Origin: Rhodobacter sp.
GTDB lineage: Bacteria; Pseudomonadota; Alphaproteobacteria; Rhodobacterales; Rhodobacteraceae
Length of the DNA: 64,000 nucleotides
Direction: 5' to 3'
Assembly (NCBI GenBank): GCA_016704435.1
Contig: JADJAB010000001.1
Span: forward strand, 310,001-374,000
The notes under the pieces are model-generated. The model worked only from the letters and a program-made list of their open reading frames with translations. It was not told where the DNA came from and searched no databases. Of this stretch, positions 37,264-46,862 are shown in pieces; the stretch's first letter is position 1, and the number at the start of each line of letters is the position of its first letter. The position numbers and the translations under genes were made by a program.

Positions 37264-39351
37264 ATGCCGAAGGACAACCTGTCAAAGCGTGATCCTCGTT
37301 ACGATATCCTGTTCGAGCCGGTCCGCATCGGCCCGGTGACGGCGAAGAATCGCTTCTATCAGGTGCCGCATTGCAATGGCGGCGGCTACCGCGACCCTTC
37401 GGCGGTGGTCGAGATGCGCCGCGTCAAGGCCGAAGGCGGCTGGGGCGTGATCTTCACCGAACAGGTCGAACTTCATCCGACGTCGGAAATCACCCCGTTC
37501 ATCGAACTCCGGCTGTGGGAGGATCAGGACATCCCGGCCCTTGCCCGGATGGCCGAAGCGATGAAGTCGCAAGGCGCCCTGGCCGGGGTCGAACTGGCCT
37601 ATAGCGGCGTCAACGGGTCGAACCTCTACTCCAAGGAGGTGCCGCGCGGGCCGATGAACGCGCCGATCCTGACGTTCTACAAGGATCCCGTCTCGACCCG
37701 GGCGATGGACAAGGAGGACATCCGCGATCTGCGCCGTTGGCACCGCGACGCCTATCTGCGCGCAAAGCGGGCGGGCTATGACATCATCGAGCTTTACGGC
37801 GCGCATGGCTTCGGCATCCTGCAGCATTTCCTGTCGCCGCTGACCAACCAGCGCAGCGACGAGTATGGCGGCAGCCTGGAAAACCGCGCGCGGCTGTTTC
37901 GGGAACTGATCTCCGAAGCCAAGGACGCGGTCGGCGACACGATGGCAATTGCCGTGCGCCTGTCGCTGCATGAGATGGGCGGGCTGGAGAATGCCGAAGT
38001 CCGCGATGTGATCGAGATGCACCGCGACCTGCCCGATCTGTGGGATATGGGGCACGGGACCTGGGAGGATTGTTCGGGCCCGTCGCGCTTTACCGGCGAA
38101 GGCGCGCAGGAATCGCTGGTCAGCGGCATCAAGAAGCTGACCGACAAGCCGGTGGTCGGGGTGGGGCGGTTCACTTCGCCCGACGCGATGGTCAGCCAGA
38201 TCAAACGCGGCGTTCTGGATTTCATCGGCGCCGCGCGGCCCTCCATTGCCGATCCCTTCATTCCCAGAAAGATCGACGAGGGCCGGGTCGAAGATATCCG
38301 CGAATGCATCGGTTGCAACATCTGCGTGACTGGCGACATGACGATGTCGATCAGCCGCTGCACGCAGAACCCGACGTTCATGGAAGAGTGGCGCAAGGGC
38401 TGGCACCCCGAAAAGATGAACGCCAGGGGCGAAAGCGGTACGGTGTTGGTGATCGGCGCGGGGCCCGCGGGCCTTGAAGCCACGCGGGCGGCCGCAAGGC
38501 GCGGCTACGAGGTCGCGCTGGCCGAGGCCGGGACGGAGCTTGGCGGGCGCGTGCGGCTGGAAAGCAAATTGCCGGGGCTTGCGACCTGGGGCCGGGTGCG
38601 CGACTACCGCGCGCATCAGATCGGGCAAATGCCGAATGTGAACGTCTATTTCGATTCGTCACTCTCGGCGCAGGACGTTCTGGATTTCGGCTTCGAGCAT
38701 GTCGCCGTCGCCACCGGCTCGATCTGGCGGCGCGACGGGGTTGCGCGGCACAATCTGGTGCCGATCCGGATGGATGCGGCGATGCCGGTCTTCACGCCCG
38801 ATGATCTGATGGCGGGCAAGCCGCCTGACGGCGGCGAGGTCGTGCTGTACGACGACGATCACTATTACATGGGCGGCGTTCTGGCCGAACTCCTGGTGCG
38901 AAACGGTGCCCGCGTCACGCTGGTGACACCCTCGAACCTCGTCTCGGAATGGACGCTGAACACACTGGAACAGCGCCGTATCCAGGCGAAGATGATCGAG
39001 CTCGGCGTTACCATCGTCACCGCCCATGGAGTAGGCGCCGTCGGGGCAAAGGGCGTGACGCTCGACTGCGCCTACACCGGCCGCACCCGCGAAATCGCCT
39101 GCGACGCCGTGGTCATGGTGACGGCACGGCTGCCCAACGATGCGCTCTGGCAGGAACTGAAGGCGCGAGAAAGCGAATGGGCCGGCGCGGGCATCAAGTC
39201 GATCAAGCGGATCGGCGATGCCGAAGCGCCGGCGCCGATTGCCTGGGCCACCTATGCCGGCCACCGCTTTGCCCGCGAACTGGACACGGTGCCCGAGGAT
39301 GGCGCGATCCCGTTCCGCCGTGAAGTCACCGAACTCGCACCGATGGAGTGA
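37264..39351 (+). CDS. Trimethylamine/dimethylamine-dehydrogenase-like FMN/4Fe-4S/ADP flavoprotein
   Basis: 695 residues in the old-yellow-enzyme-plus-reductase layout. The TIM-barrel FMN domain begins LFEPVRIGPVTAKNRFYQVP and keeps Cys37 at the place where trimethylamine dehydrogenase binds 6-S-cysteinyl FMN; YGAH (Y178, H181) matches its catalytic Tyr169/His172 spacing. The 4Fe-4S ligands are C348, C351, C354 and C366 (CIGCNIC...SRC). A dinucleotide fold follows (VLVIGAGPAGLEATRAAARR, about 395). It would oxidatively demethylate or deaminate an amine and pass electrons to ETF. Aromatic-bowl residues were not assigned, so trimethylamine, dimethylamine, histamine or an N-methyl amino acid are all possible. 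Followed at 5 bp by the Pot transporter. Confidence 0.88.
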   Translation: MPKDNLSKRDPRYDILFEPVRIGPVTAKNRFYQVPHCNGGGYRDPSAVVEMRRVKAEGGWGVIFTEQVELHPTSEITPFIELRLWEDQDIPALARMAEAMKSQGALAGVELAYSGVNGSNLYSKEVPRGPMNAPILTFYKDPVSTRAMDKEDIRDLRRWHRDAYLRAKRAGYDIIELYGAHGFGILQHFLSPLTNQRSDEYGGSLENRARLFRELISEAKDAVGDTMAIAVRLSLHEMGGLENAEVRDVIEMHRDLPDLWDMGHGTWEDCSGPSRFTGEGAQESLVSGIKKLTDKPVVGVGRFTSPDAMVSQIKRGVLDFIGAARPSIADPFIPRKIDEGRVEDIRECIGCNICVTGDMTMSISRCTQNPTFMEEWRKGWHPEKMNARGESGTVLVIGAGPAGLEATRAAARRGYEVALAEAGTELGGRVRLESKLPGLATWGRVRDYRAHQIGQMPNVNVYFDSSLSAQDVLDFGFEHVAVATGSIWRRDGVARHNLVPIRMDAAMPVFTPDDLMAGKPPDGGEVVLYDDDHYYMGGVLAELLVRNGARVTLVTPSNLVSEWTLNTLEQRRIQAKMIELGVTIVTAHGVGAVGAKGVTLDCAYTGRTREIACDAVVMVTARLPNDALWQELKARESEWAGAGIKSIKRIGDAEAPAPIAWATYAGHRFARELDTVPEDGAIPFRREVTELAPME

Positions 39352-39355
39352 TGCG

Positions 39356-40513
39356 ATGACCCGTATTCAACCGGCCGCAACCGTCACGCCTCTGCATCCG
39401 GCCGCGCCGACGGCGGTTGAACGGTCTGGCGGCGAGCCCGCCGTCGTTCTGGAAAACGTCTGCAAGACCTATGGACGGGGGGCGAGCGCGGTCGAGGCCT
39501 TGCGCGGCGTCTCCTTCGACATCCGCGACAACGAGTTCTTCACCCTGCTTGGCCCATCTGGCTGCGGCAAGACAACGCTTCTGCGCGCGCTGGCCGGGTT
39601 CGAGCACGTGTCCGGCGGGGTGATCCGGCTGTTCGGGCAGGACATCGTCGATGTGCCGACCCACAAGCGCCCGGTGAACACGGTCTTTCAGAGCTACTCG
39701 CTGTTCCCGCACATGACGGTATCGGAGAATGTTGCCTACGGCCTGCGCCGCCTGCGCCGTCCCGCCGATGAGATCCGGACCACCGTCGCCGAAATGCTGC
39801 AGCTGGTGAAGATGGAGCGTTTCGCCGACCGTCTGCCGACGCAGCTTTCGGGCGGCCAGCAGCAGCGCGTGGCGCTGGCCCGTGCGCTGGCGCCGCATCC
39901 CAAGGTGCTCTTGCTGGATGAACCCCTGTCGGCGCTCGACCTGAAATTGCGCCAGGCGATGCGGCAGGAGCTGAAGCAGATCCAGGCCGAGACCGCGATC
40001 ACCTTCATCTTCGTCACCCACGACCAGGACGAGGCGCTGTCGATGAGCGACCGGATCGCAGTCATGTCCGAAGGCCAGGTCCAGCAGGTCGGCACGCCGA
40101 CCGAGATCTACGAACATCCCGCCAACCGCTTTGTCGCCGGTTTCGTCGGCGATGCGAACTTCATCGAGGCAGAGATCACCTCACCGATCGGCGCCGAGGT
40201 GACCTGCCGGACAAAAGGCGGGTTGGACCTGCGCGCCAACGGGGCAAAGGCGCGGCCGGGTCAGCGCAGCGTGACGCTGTTTCTCCGCCCCGAAAAGGTG
40301 AGGCTTGCTCCGAAAGGGCAGGGCACCGTCGACGGCCAGGTCGAGACCATTCAGTATCTGGGCAATGCCTGCCTGATGGAGATCGGCATCGGCGAGGCCG
40401 CGCCGGTTCTGGTGTCCGAACGCATGGCCGATGTCGATCAGCCACGGCGTGCGGTGGGCGATCGTGTCGGCGTGGTCTTCGACCCGCGCGCGCTTCAGGT
40501 GCTGGAGGAGTGA
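39356..40513 (+). CDS. potA: Spermidine/putrescine-type ABC transporter ATPase (PotA-like)
   Basis: 385 residues. Walker A LGPSGCGKTTLLRALAGF (about residue 62), signature LSGGQQQRVALARAL (about 164), Walker B VLLLDEPLSALD, H-loop VTHDQDEAL, and a C-terminal TOBE domain (about 290-380). Four bases after the flavoprotein stop and overlapping potB, so uptake and oxidation of the amine are coupled. Substrates of this family include polyamines, betaines and opines. Confidence 0.88.
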   Translation: MTRIQPAATVTPLHPAAPTAVERSGGEPAVVLENVCKTYGRGASAVEALRGVSFDIRDNEFFTLLGPSGCGKTTLLRALAGFEHVSGGVIRLFGQDIVDVPTHKRPVNTVFQSYSLFPHMTVSENVAYGLRRLRRPADEIRTTVAEMLQLVKMERFADRLPTQLSGGQQQRVALARALAPHPKVLLLDEPLSALDLKLRQAMRQELKQIQAETAITFIFVTHDQDEALSMSDRIAVMSEGQVQQVGTPTEIYEHPANRFVAGFVGDANFIEAEITSPIGAEVTCRTKGGLDLRANGAKARPGQRSVTLFLRPEKVRLAPKGQGTVDGQVETIQYLGNACLMEIGIGEAAPVLVSERMADVDQPRRAVGDRVGVVFDPRALQVLEE

Positions 40514-41418
40514 TGGCCAACCTGCCCGAAAACGCCGCCCTTCGCCGCACCCTGGCTCTTGGACCGGCCCTCGCGATCATCGGCATCTTCATGCTGATCC
40601 CGGTCATCATCATGGCGAGCTACTCGTTTCTGGAGGCGAAGTCCTTCGGGGGCGTGAACTGGGTGTTCTCGGGCGACGCCTATGTGCAGTTGTTCTACGA
40701 ACGGATGCTGGACGACAGCCTGCGCCTCAGCCCCGGCTATCTGATCATCATCGGGCGATCGGTCGCGCTGGCCCTCGTGGCAATGGTCTGCTGCCTGCTC
40801 GTCGGCTTTCCGGTGGCCTGGTTCATCGCCCGACAGCCGCTGCGGCAACGCAACATGTGGATCCTGCTGATCACCATCCCGTTCTGGACCAACCAGCTGG
40901 TGCGCACCTTCGCCTGGATCATCATCCTCGGCCGCAATGGCGTGATCGAAGTACCGTTCCGCTGGACCGGGCTCTTGGCGCCGGAACAGACGCTGGGTCT
41001 GATGTACTCGAACTTCGCCATCACTGTCGGGCTGACATACACCTTCATTCCGCTGATGGTGCTGCCGATCTACGCCAGCCTCGAGAAGCTGGACTTCAGC
41101 CTCGTCGAGGCCGGCGCCGACCTCTATTCGTCGCGATGGGAGACGTTTTCCAACATCATCATCCCGCTGTCGAAGCCGGGCATCATCGCCGGTTGCCTTC
41201 TGGTCTTCATCCCCAGCCTTGGCGCCTTCATCCAGCCCGATCTTCTGGGCGGCGGCAAGAACCTGATGTTGGGCACGCTGGTGCAGTTCCAGTTCTCGAC
41301 CGCGCGCAACTGGCCGTTCGGATCGGCCATCGCGATGATTCTTCTGGCCTTCGTGGTGGTGTTCCTGATGCTCTATGCCCGTGCCTCGCGCGGCAGCAAA
41401 TCGCTGGAGGTGCATTGA
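40513..41418 (+). CDS. potB: Spermidine/putrescine-type ABC transporter permease (PotB-like)
   Basis: 301 residues with six predicted membrane segments. The binding-protein-dependent transport signature is EAGADLYSSRWETFSNIIIPLSKPGI (positions about 199-224). GGAGGAG precedes the ATG, which overlaps the potA stop by one base. Pairs with the next permease. Confidence 0.88.
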   Translation: MANLPENAALRRTLALGPALAIIGIFMLIPVIIMASYSFLEAKSFGGVNWVFSGDAYVQLFYERMLDDSLRLSPGYLIIIGRSVALALVAMVCCLLVGFPVAWFIARQPLRQRNMWILLITIPFWTNQLVRTFAWIIILGRNGVIEVPFRWTGLLAPEQTLGLMYSNFAITVGLTYTFIPLMVLPIYASLEKLDFSLVEAGADLYSSRWETFSNIIIPLSKPGIIAGCLLVFIPSLGAFIQPDLLGGGKNLMLGTLVQFQFSTARNWPFGSAIAMILLAFVVVFLMLYARASRGSKSLEVH

Positions 41419-42272
41419 TGGTGGTCAGGGACAACACCATTCCGGCCGTCGCCCCCCGGCTAGGGGAGAAGAAGCGTCGCGCCTTTGGCGAGGTGCCGGG
41501 GCTGCGCACGCTGGCCTTCTGCTTTCTCGCCTTTCTCTACCTGCCGATCGGGGTCCTGGTCGCCTATTCGTTCAATGACGGCAATATCGTCATGGTCTGG
41601 ACCGGCTTCAGCACCGACTGGTATGTCAAGGTCTTCGGCAATGCCGACATCCGCAAGGCGGCGCTGAACTCGGTCATCGTCGCCGTCTCGGCAACCGCCA
41701 TCGCCACCACCTGCGCGACACTGGCCGCACTGGCGCTGGCGCGGGGCGGCGCGTTCCGGGGCAAGGGGGCCACCCTTGGCATCATAACACTGCCGCTGAT
41801 GGTGCCCGAGATCGTGACGGCGGTGGCGACGCTGGTGTTCTTTTCCAGCATCGGCCTCAACCTCGGCCTCGGCAACGTGATCATCGCGCACACGACCTTC
41901 TGCATCCCGTTTGCCTTCATGCCGATCCGGGCGCGGCTGGAAGGGATGGACACCACGCTCGAACAGGCCTCGCGCGATCTTTACGCCTCGGACTGGGAGA
42001 CGTTCCGGCTGGTCACGCTGCCCTTGCTGATGCCGGGCGTGCTGGCCGGCGCGATGCTCAGCTTCGTGATCTCGATGGACGATTTCATCATCACGCTGAT
42101 GGTGGCGGGGGCCGGGGATACGACGCTGCCGGTCTACATCTACTCTATGATCCGCCAGGGCATCACGCCCGAAGTCAACGCGGTGTCGTCCATCCTGCTG
42201 TTGTTCTCGATCGTGATGGTCACCGCCTACTGGTTCACAACCCGGCAGAAACCGGGACCGAACGCACACTGA
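41418..42272 (+). CDS. potC: Spermidine/putrescine-type ABC transporter permease (PotC-like)
   Basis: 284 residues, six membrane segments; LYLPIGVLVAYSFND near the N-terminus is typical of PotC, and the EAA-type loop is EQASRDLYASDWETFRLVTL (about 180-199). The start shares a base with the potB stop. FVISMDDFIITLMVAG lies in a late membrane helix conserved in the family. Confidence 0.88.
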   Translation: MVVRDNTIPAVAPRLGEKKRRAFGEVPGLRTLAFCFLAFLYLPIGVLVAYSFNDGNIVMVWTGFSTDWYVKVFGNADIRKAALNSVIVAVSATAIATTCATLAALALARGGAFRGKGATLGIITLPLMVPEIVTAVATLVFFSSIGLNLGLGNVIIAHTTFCIPFAFMPIRARLEGMDTTLEQASRDLYASDWETFRLVTLPLLMPGVLAGAMLSFVISMDDFIITLMVAGAGDTTLPVYIYSMIRQGITPEVNAVSSILLLFSIVMVTAYWFTTRQKPGPNAH

Positions 42273-42298
42273 AACCAAGAAACCAACGGAGAGGAAGA

Positions 42299-43339
42299 AT
42301 GAAAATCAAATCAATGCTCTGGACTACCGTCACGCTGACTTTCGCCGCCGGCATGGCTTTTGCGGAAGGCAAGCTGAACATCTACAACTGGACCGACTAC
42401 ACCTCGCCCGAGATGATCGAGAAGTTCGAGAAGGAAACCGGGATCGAGGTCACGCTCGACACCTACGATTCCAACGAGACACTTCTGGCCAAGATGCAGG
42501 CGGGGGCGACCGGCTACGACATCATCGTGCCCAGCCACAACTTCATCCCGATCTACATCGCCGAAGGGCTGGTGCAGGAGGTCGATGTCGCCGCGATGCC
42601 GAACTTCCAGAACGTCAAGGAACGCTGGCGCAACCCGGAATGGGACCCGGAGCAGAAGTACTCGGTTCCGTTTCATTGGGGATCGGCCTCGGTCGCCTAC
42701 CGTCCCGACCTTTACGGCAAGAAGCTTGAATCCTACGGCGAGTTCTTCGAGCCTGCCGAGGAAGTGCGCGGTCGCATCAGCGTCTTCAAGACGCCCGAAG
42801 AGATCGTGAACCACGCGCATCTCTATCTCGGCCAGAAGTTCTGCAACGAAGACCCGGCCGAGATGCAGAAGGTGCAGGATCTGCTGCTGGCGCAAAAGCC
42901 CTATGTCATGGCCTATTCCTCCGAAGGCATGAACGACCGGCTGATCAACGGCGATGCCATCATCTCTAACCACTGGAACGGCTATGCCTACAAGGGCCGG
43001 CTGCTGGCCGAGGAAGCCGGCAAGGAATTGGTCTACGCCTACCCCAAGGAAGGCGTGATCGGCTGGGCGGATGGGCTGATGATCCCGAAATCGGCCGAGA
43101 ACGTGGAGAATGCCAAGATCTTCATGAACTTCATCATGGACCCTGAAAACATGGGCATTCAGTCCAATTTCGCGGGATATGGCGGCCCGATCGAAGGGCA
43201 GGAGGCGTTCATGGATGAATCCCTGCGCAATGCGCCCGAGATCAACATCCCGGACGACGCGACGGTCGTGTTCTCCTTTGCCTGCAACGCCGACGCACAA
43301 AGCCTGATCGACCGGGTCTGGACCAACGTCCTGCGCTGA
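42299..43339 (+). CDS. potD: Spermidine/putrescine-type substrate-binding protein (PotD/PotF-like)
   Basis: 346 residues with a Sec signal peptide (about 22 residues, ending AGMAFA before EGKLNIYNW). The mature start LNIYNWTDYTSPEMIEKFEK and the run TGYDIIVPSHNFIPIYI are hallmark PotD/PotF features. GGAGAGGAAG precedes the start. Placed last in the flavoprotein-potABC operon and followed by a strong hairpin. Ligand is probably a polyamine or methylated amine; not decidable from sequence. Confidence 0.88.
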   Translation: MKIKSMLWTTVTLTFAAGMAFAEGKLNIYNWTDYTSPEMIEKFEKETGIEVTLDTYDSNETLLAKMQAGATGYDIIVPSHNFIPIYIAEGLVQEVDVAAMPNFQNVKERWRNPEWDPEQKYSVPFHWGSASVAYRPDLYGKKLESYGEFFEPAEEVRGRISVFKTPEEIVNHAHLYLGQKFCNEDPAEMQKVQDLLLAQKPYVMAYSSEGMNDRLINGDAIISNHWNGYAYKGRLLAEEAGKELVYAYPKEGVIGWADGLMIPKSAENVENAKIFMNFIMDPENMGIQSNFAGYGGPIEGQEAFMDESLRNAPEINIPDDATVVFSFACNADAQSLIDRVWTNVLR

Positions 43340-43346
43340 TACCGAC

Positions 43347-43373
43347 CGCGCGCCCGGAAAGCCCGGGCGCGCG
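43347..43373 (+). terminator. Strong GC hairpin after potD
   Basis: CGCGCGCCCGG and its exact complement, separated by AAAGC: an 11-bp stem starting 7 bp after the potD stop. No T run follows, so it may work as a terminator or 3'-end stabiliser. It also marks the edge between intact operons and the IS-rich region. Confidence 0.6.
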
Positions 43374-43387
43374 ACCGTACCAAGGTT

Positions 43388-43912
43388 CGGGTGATTGCAA
43401 TTGCAACGGGCTTCGTCGGTTTCGAACGGTTTGCGTCGTGCCGCGATGCCCGGGACATGCTGGCCGAACAGGGTGTAGCTGTCGACGCATCGACGATCCA
43501 TCGCCGGGTTTGCAGGTCCGGTTCGGAAATCCGCAAGCGGGCTCATGGTGCGCAGCGACGTCAAGGTGATCGGCGAAATCAACGACTGGCTGGCGCAGGA
43601 AGACGCAATCTGGCGCGTGACAGCGGGATCCTGCCCGTTTGCCCGGTTGGTGGAATTGGCCGTGTGATCAAGGACGCGACCGTCAAGCGTGACCGCCGCG
43701 ACAGCCACGATCCGGTGCCCGCACATCTCGCGGGCTTCCTGACCGCTTGCAACTTCGCCCGAAGGCTCAACACCCTCAGCGGCCTCACGCCCTACGAATA
43801 TGTCTGCAGTATCCGGGCTTCAGAGCCGGATCGATTCTGCGCCGACCCGATTCACCAGATGCCGGAACTGGACACCCAGGCCAGTTGTCAAGGTTCTTGC
43901 ATGGCGTCTTAA
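43388..43912 (+). pseudogene. Joined fragments of IS6-family and IS481-family transposases
   Basis: One open frame without its own function. The first part (about 43391-43560) reads CRDARDMLAEQGVAVDASTI and GSEIRKR, the N-terminal helix-turn-helix region of IS6/IS26-type transposases. The last part (about 43655-43885) reads IKDATVKR, NFARRLNTLSGLTPYEYVC and IHQMPELDT, the C-terminus of IS481-type transposases. The catalytic DDE domain of either is missing. The middle (43560-43655) is unassigned. Two different IS remnants meeting in frame shows repeated insertion and deletion here. Confidence 0.7.
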
Positions 43913-43998
43913 GTTACGCAATTAGGTCGGATCGTGGTGTTCTGCTTGCGGCGTGCATCGATTTGGCGAACTCGGGCAGCGAACTCGGAAGGCTTTTC

Positions 43999-46140
43999 AT
44001 GACTCTGAATCTGAAGGATTCGCGCAGCGACCCTGGCGCTTTCTCCGACCCTGATTCCGTTGATCTTCTGGCGCTTGCCCGGACGCTCTGGCGCGGAAGG
44101 CTGGTCATTCTCGCGATGACGACCGCCGCGATCCTGGCCGGCGGGGTCTATGCCTTTGTCGTCGCGACACCGGTCTACCGGGCGACATCCGTGGTGATGC
44201 TGGAAACCCGCGAAGGCTCGGTCGCCGGTCTTGACTCGGTCCTGGGCGGCCTTGCGGCTGATACCTCTGCCGTCAACACCGAGGTCGAAGTGCTGCGCGG
44301 CCGGACCCTGATGGGGCGGGTTGTCGATGAGCTGGGCTTGGTCGGCGACGCGGAATTCAATGCCGCGCTGCGCCCGGTGGACCTTGTCGCAGGCTTGCGC
44401 GCAACGATCATGGGCGGCGTGGCGGCGCCGCAAAGCCCGGAGGAAGAGGCCGCGACGAACCGCGCCGCGACCATCTCGGCGTTGCTGGAATCGGTCGCGG
44501 TGCGCAACGTGCCGAACAGCCTGGTCTTCCAGATCACGGTTCAAAGCCCCTCGGCCGGCAAGGCCGCGAGCATCGCCGACACGATCGCGAGGCTCTACAT
44601 CGATGACCAGCTGAAGGTGCGGTTCGACGCCACCGAGGTGGCCACGGCCTGGCTGGCAACGCGCGTTGCCGAGTTGCGGGTTGCCTTCGAGAACGCCGAC
44701 GCCAGGGTCCGGGATTTCCGCAATGCGACCAGCCTGATCGATGCCGAAACCCTGGCCGGGATGGACCGGCAGTTGAAGGAGACGCGCCGGCGGCTGCAGC
44801 AGATCTCCGAGCAGGTCGTCGCGAAGGAGGATGTCCTGGCCAGGATGGCGGCGCTTCGGGATCCGGTTGACCGGGCCGCAGCGACCGGCGACGAGGCGCT
44901 GATGCGGCTGGTGGGGCGGGTGCGTTCGGGCGAGGCGGGGGCCGAGGCGCAGCTGCTGACCGACCTGGGGCGCTTTCAGGTTCAGACGCAACAGGACCGG
45001 GACCGGCTTGCCCTGCAGGTGCAATCGCTGGGCGAGGCAGAGAAATCCCTGTCGGCCGACATCGAGCGGCAGTCGCAGGACCTGGCCGAACTGGAGATAC
45101 TGGAGCGCGAGTCCGAGGCAAGCCGGGTTCTGTATGAGCATTTCCAGACCCGGCTGAACGAGACCTCGGCCCAGCAGGGCATTCAGAAGGCCGACAGCCG
45201 CATCTTGTCCGATGCGGTCGTGCCAAGCGCGCCGAGCGCGCCGCGCAAGTCGCTTGTGCTGGCGATGGCGGCCCTTCTTGGCCTCATGCTGGGCGCCGCG
45301 ATCGTGCTTTTGCGCGAGACGATGGCCAACCGCATCCGCACCAGCCGCGAGCTGGAAGAGCTGACCGGACGGGCGGTTCTGGCACAGGTTCCGCTGATCA
45401 GGGAGAAGACGCGCAAGGGGGTTCTGGCCTATCTGGTGAACAAGCCCACCTCGGCCATGGCCGAAGCCGTGCGGAATCTGCGCACGGGCATCCTGCTGTC
45501 TTCGGTCGACCGGTCGCCCAGGGTCATCGTGATGACCTCGGCGCTTCCGGGCGAGGGCAAGACGACGACAACGCTGGCGCTGGCGCAGAACCTGACGGCG
45601 ATGGGCCGCAAGGTGCTGGTGATCGAGGGCGATGTGCGGATCTGCTCGCTGGGCCTCTATTTCGACGATCTTCCGGCGGATTATCCCGGCGTGGCCGCGG
45701 TGATCAACGGCGACCATGGCCTTGCCGAGGCCGTCGTCCCGATTGCCGGATATGGCGACCTGCTGTTTGGCAGGAAGGTCGCGGTCAATGCCGCCGATCT
45801 GTTCTCGTCGCAACGTTTTGCCGCGCTGATCGAAGAGGCGCGCGCGTCCTATGACATCGTCCTGATCGACACGCCGCCCGTCCTGGTGGTTCCCGACGCA
45901 AGGGTGATCGCGCAACAGGCCGATACGGTGGTGCTCTCGGTGCATTGGGACAGCACCAGCCGGACGCAGATCCAGGAGGCGCTGCACCAGCTGGAAATGG
46001 TGAACATCCGCATCGCCGGGATCTCCCTGAACCGCGTCGATCCCACGGGCATGCGAAAATACGGCTATGGCGGAAAACATGCCGGATATGGCGGATATGC
46101 GTCCTACGGTAGCAAGTATATGGAAACTGACGGTCGCTGA
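43999..46140 (+). CDS. Polysaccharide biosynthesis tyrosine autokinase (Wzc/ExoP-like)
   Basis: 713 residues. An N-terminal Wzz chain-length domain is bounded by membrane helices (about residues 37-57 and 418-438), with long coiled coil between (about 205-400). The cytoplasmic BY-kinase has Walker A LPGEGKTTTTLALAQ (about 515), Walker A' VLVIEGDVR (about 541), Walker B IVLIDTPPVLV (about 619), and a tyrosine cluster in the last 27 residues (six Tyr, KYGYGG and GYGGYASYG). Walker A' has glutamate in place of the first aspartate of the usual DxDxR. Such proteins control polymerisation and export of exopolysaccharide. It stands alone between transposase remnants; manC at 53663 is the only other polysaccharide gene here. 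Confidence 0.85.
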   Translation: MTLNLKDSRSDPGAFSDPDSVDLLALARTLWRGRLVILAMTTAAILAGGVYAFVVATPVYRATSVVMLETREGSVAGLDSVLGGLAADTSAVNTEVEVLRGRTLMGRVVDELGLVGDAEFNAALRPVDLVAGLRATIMGGVAAPQSPEEEAATNRAATISALLESVAVRNVPNSLVFQITVQSPSAGKAASIADTIARLYIDDQLKVRFDATEVATAWLATRVAELRVAFENADARVRDFRNATSLIDAETLAGMDRQLKETRRRLQQISEQVVAKEDVLARMAALRDPVDRAAATGDEALMRLVGRVRSGEAGAEAQLLTDLGRFQVQTQQDRDRLALQVQSLGEAEKSLSADIERQSQDLAELEILERESEASRVLYEHFQTRLNETSAQQGIQKADSRILSDAVVPSAPSAPRKSLVLAMAALLGLMLGAAIVLLRETMANRIRTSRELEELTGRAVLAQVPLIREKTRKGVLAYLVNKPTSAMAEAVRNLRTGILLSSVDRSPRVIVMTSALPGEGKTTTTLALAQNLTAMGRKVLVIEGDVRICSLGLYFDDLPADYPGVAAVINGDHGLAEAVVPIAGYGDLLFGRKVAVNAADLFSSQRFAALIEEARASYDIVLIDTPPVLVVPDARVIAQQADTVVLSVHWDSTSRTQIQEALHQLEMVNIRIAGISLNRVDPTGMRKYGYGGKHAGYGGYASYGSKYMETDGR

Positions 46141-46159
46141 AATGCCGGTTGACGCGGCA

Positions 46160-46862
46160 GGCGCGGCACAGATCGCGGCGTTGGGAAGAAGGGGTGTCTT
46201 CGCCCGGTTGATGGAGGGACTGGCCTTCGAGAGCACCGAGCAGAAACCGGTGATGATCGACGTTTGGCCAGTGCTTCGCCATTGGTCCGAGAACCGCTGC
46301 CGAGGTATCTCAAGGCGCTCCGCACGGCTTTGAGCCGGCAGGTAAAAGGGCGTGCCGGTGACGAGCGGGATCGCCTGATCGGGCGCCCGAAGGGCCGACA
46401 GAACACCAAGCTGCATGCCGTCACGGATGCCAAGGGGCGCGCGCTGCGGGTCTTCATGATGGCGGCCGCCTCTCGGCGATGCAGGCAACGCCTTTCGCGC
46501 AACAGGTCAGAGACCGCAACGGCGCAGCAGCCCTGCTGGGCTGCCAGCCAATTGCGGAATGGCTTTGGTCCCTTTCTCATGGTTCATGAACAAACCATTG
46601 CCGGGCAACGGACCGGGACTATGACACCGACCGATTCCGCGAAGTCCTGAAAGACAAGAGCATCAAACCCTGCATCCCGGGCCGGAAGCCTTGCGGGAGG
46701 ACTCATCAAGTACGACCAGCGCTGTTACAAACGGGCAACGGGATTTGGCCTATGTTCGGTCGACTCAAGGAGCCGCCGCGGGTGGCAAGACCCTACGACA
46801 GATGCCCGCAAGTCTTTGTCTCGGCCGTCGTCCTTGCCGCCACCGTCATGTTCCGGCCTTGA
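46160..46862 (+). pseudogene. IS5-family (IS427-type) transposase remnant
   Basis: Pieces of one transposase in several frames: GVFARLMEGLAFESTEQKPV and MID (to about 46262), then GRPKGRQNTKLHAVTDAKGR (about 46380-46440), then DYDTDRFREVLKDKSIKPCI (46618-46680), KYDQRCYKR, MFGRLKE and RVARPYDRCPQVF ending with a stop at 46862. The order matches the DDE domain of IS5/IS427-type enzymes. The N-terminal half and parts of the core are missing. It starts about 20 bp after the kinase stop. Confidence 0.72.

Noticed and set aside
43391..46862. A functional insertion sequence or composite transposon
   Set aside because: Only N- or C-terminal transposase pieces remain, no terminal inverted repeats or target duplications could be identified, and no catalytic domain is complete.
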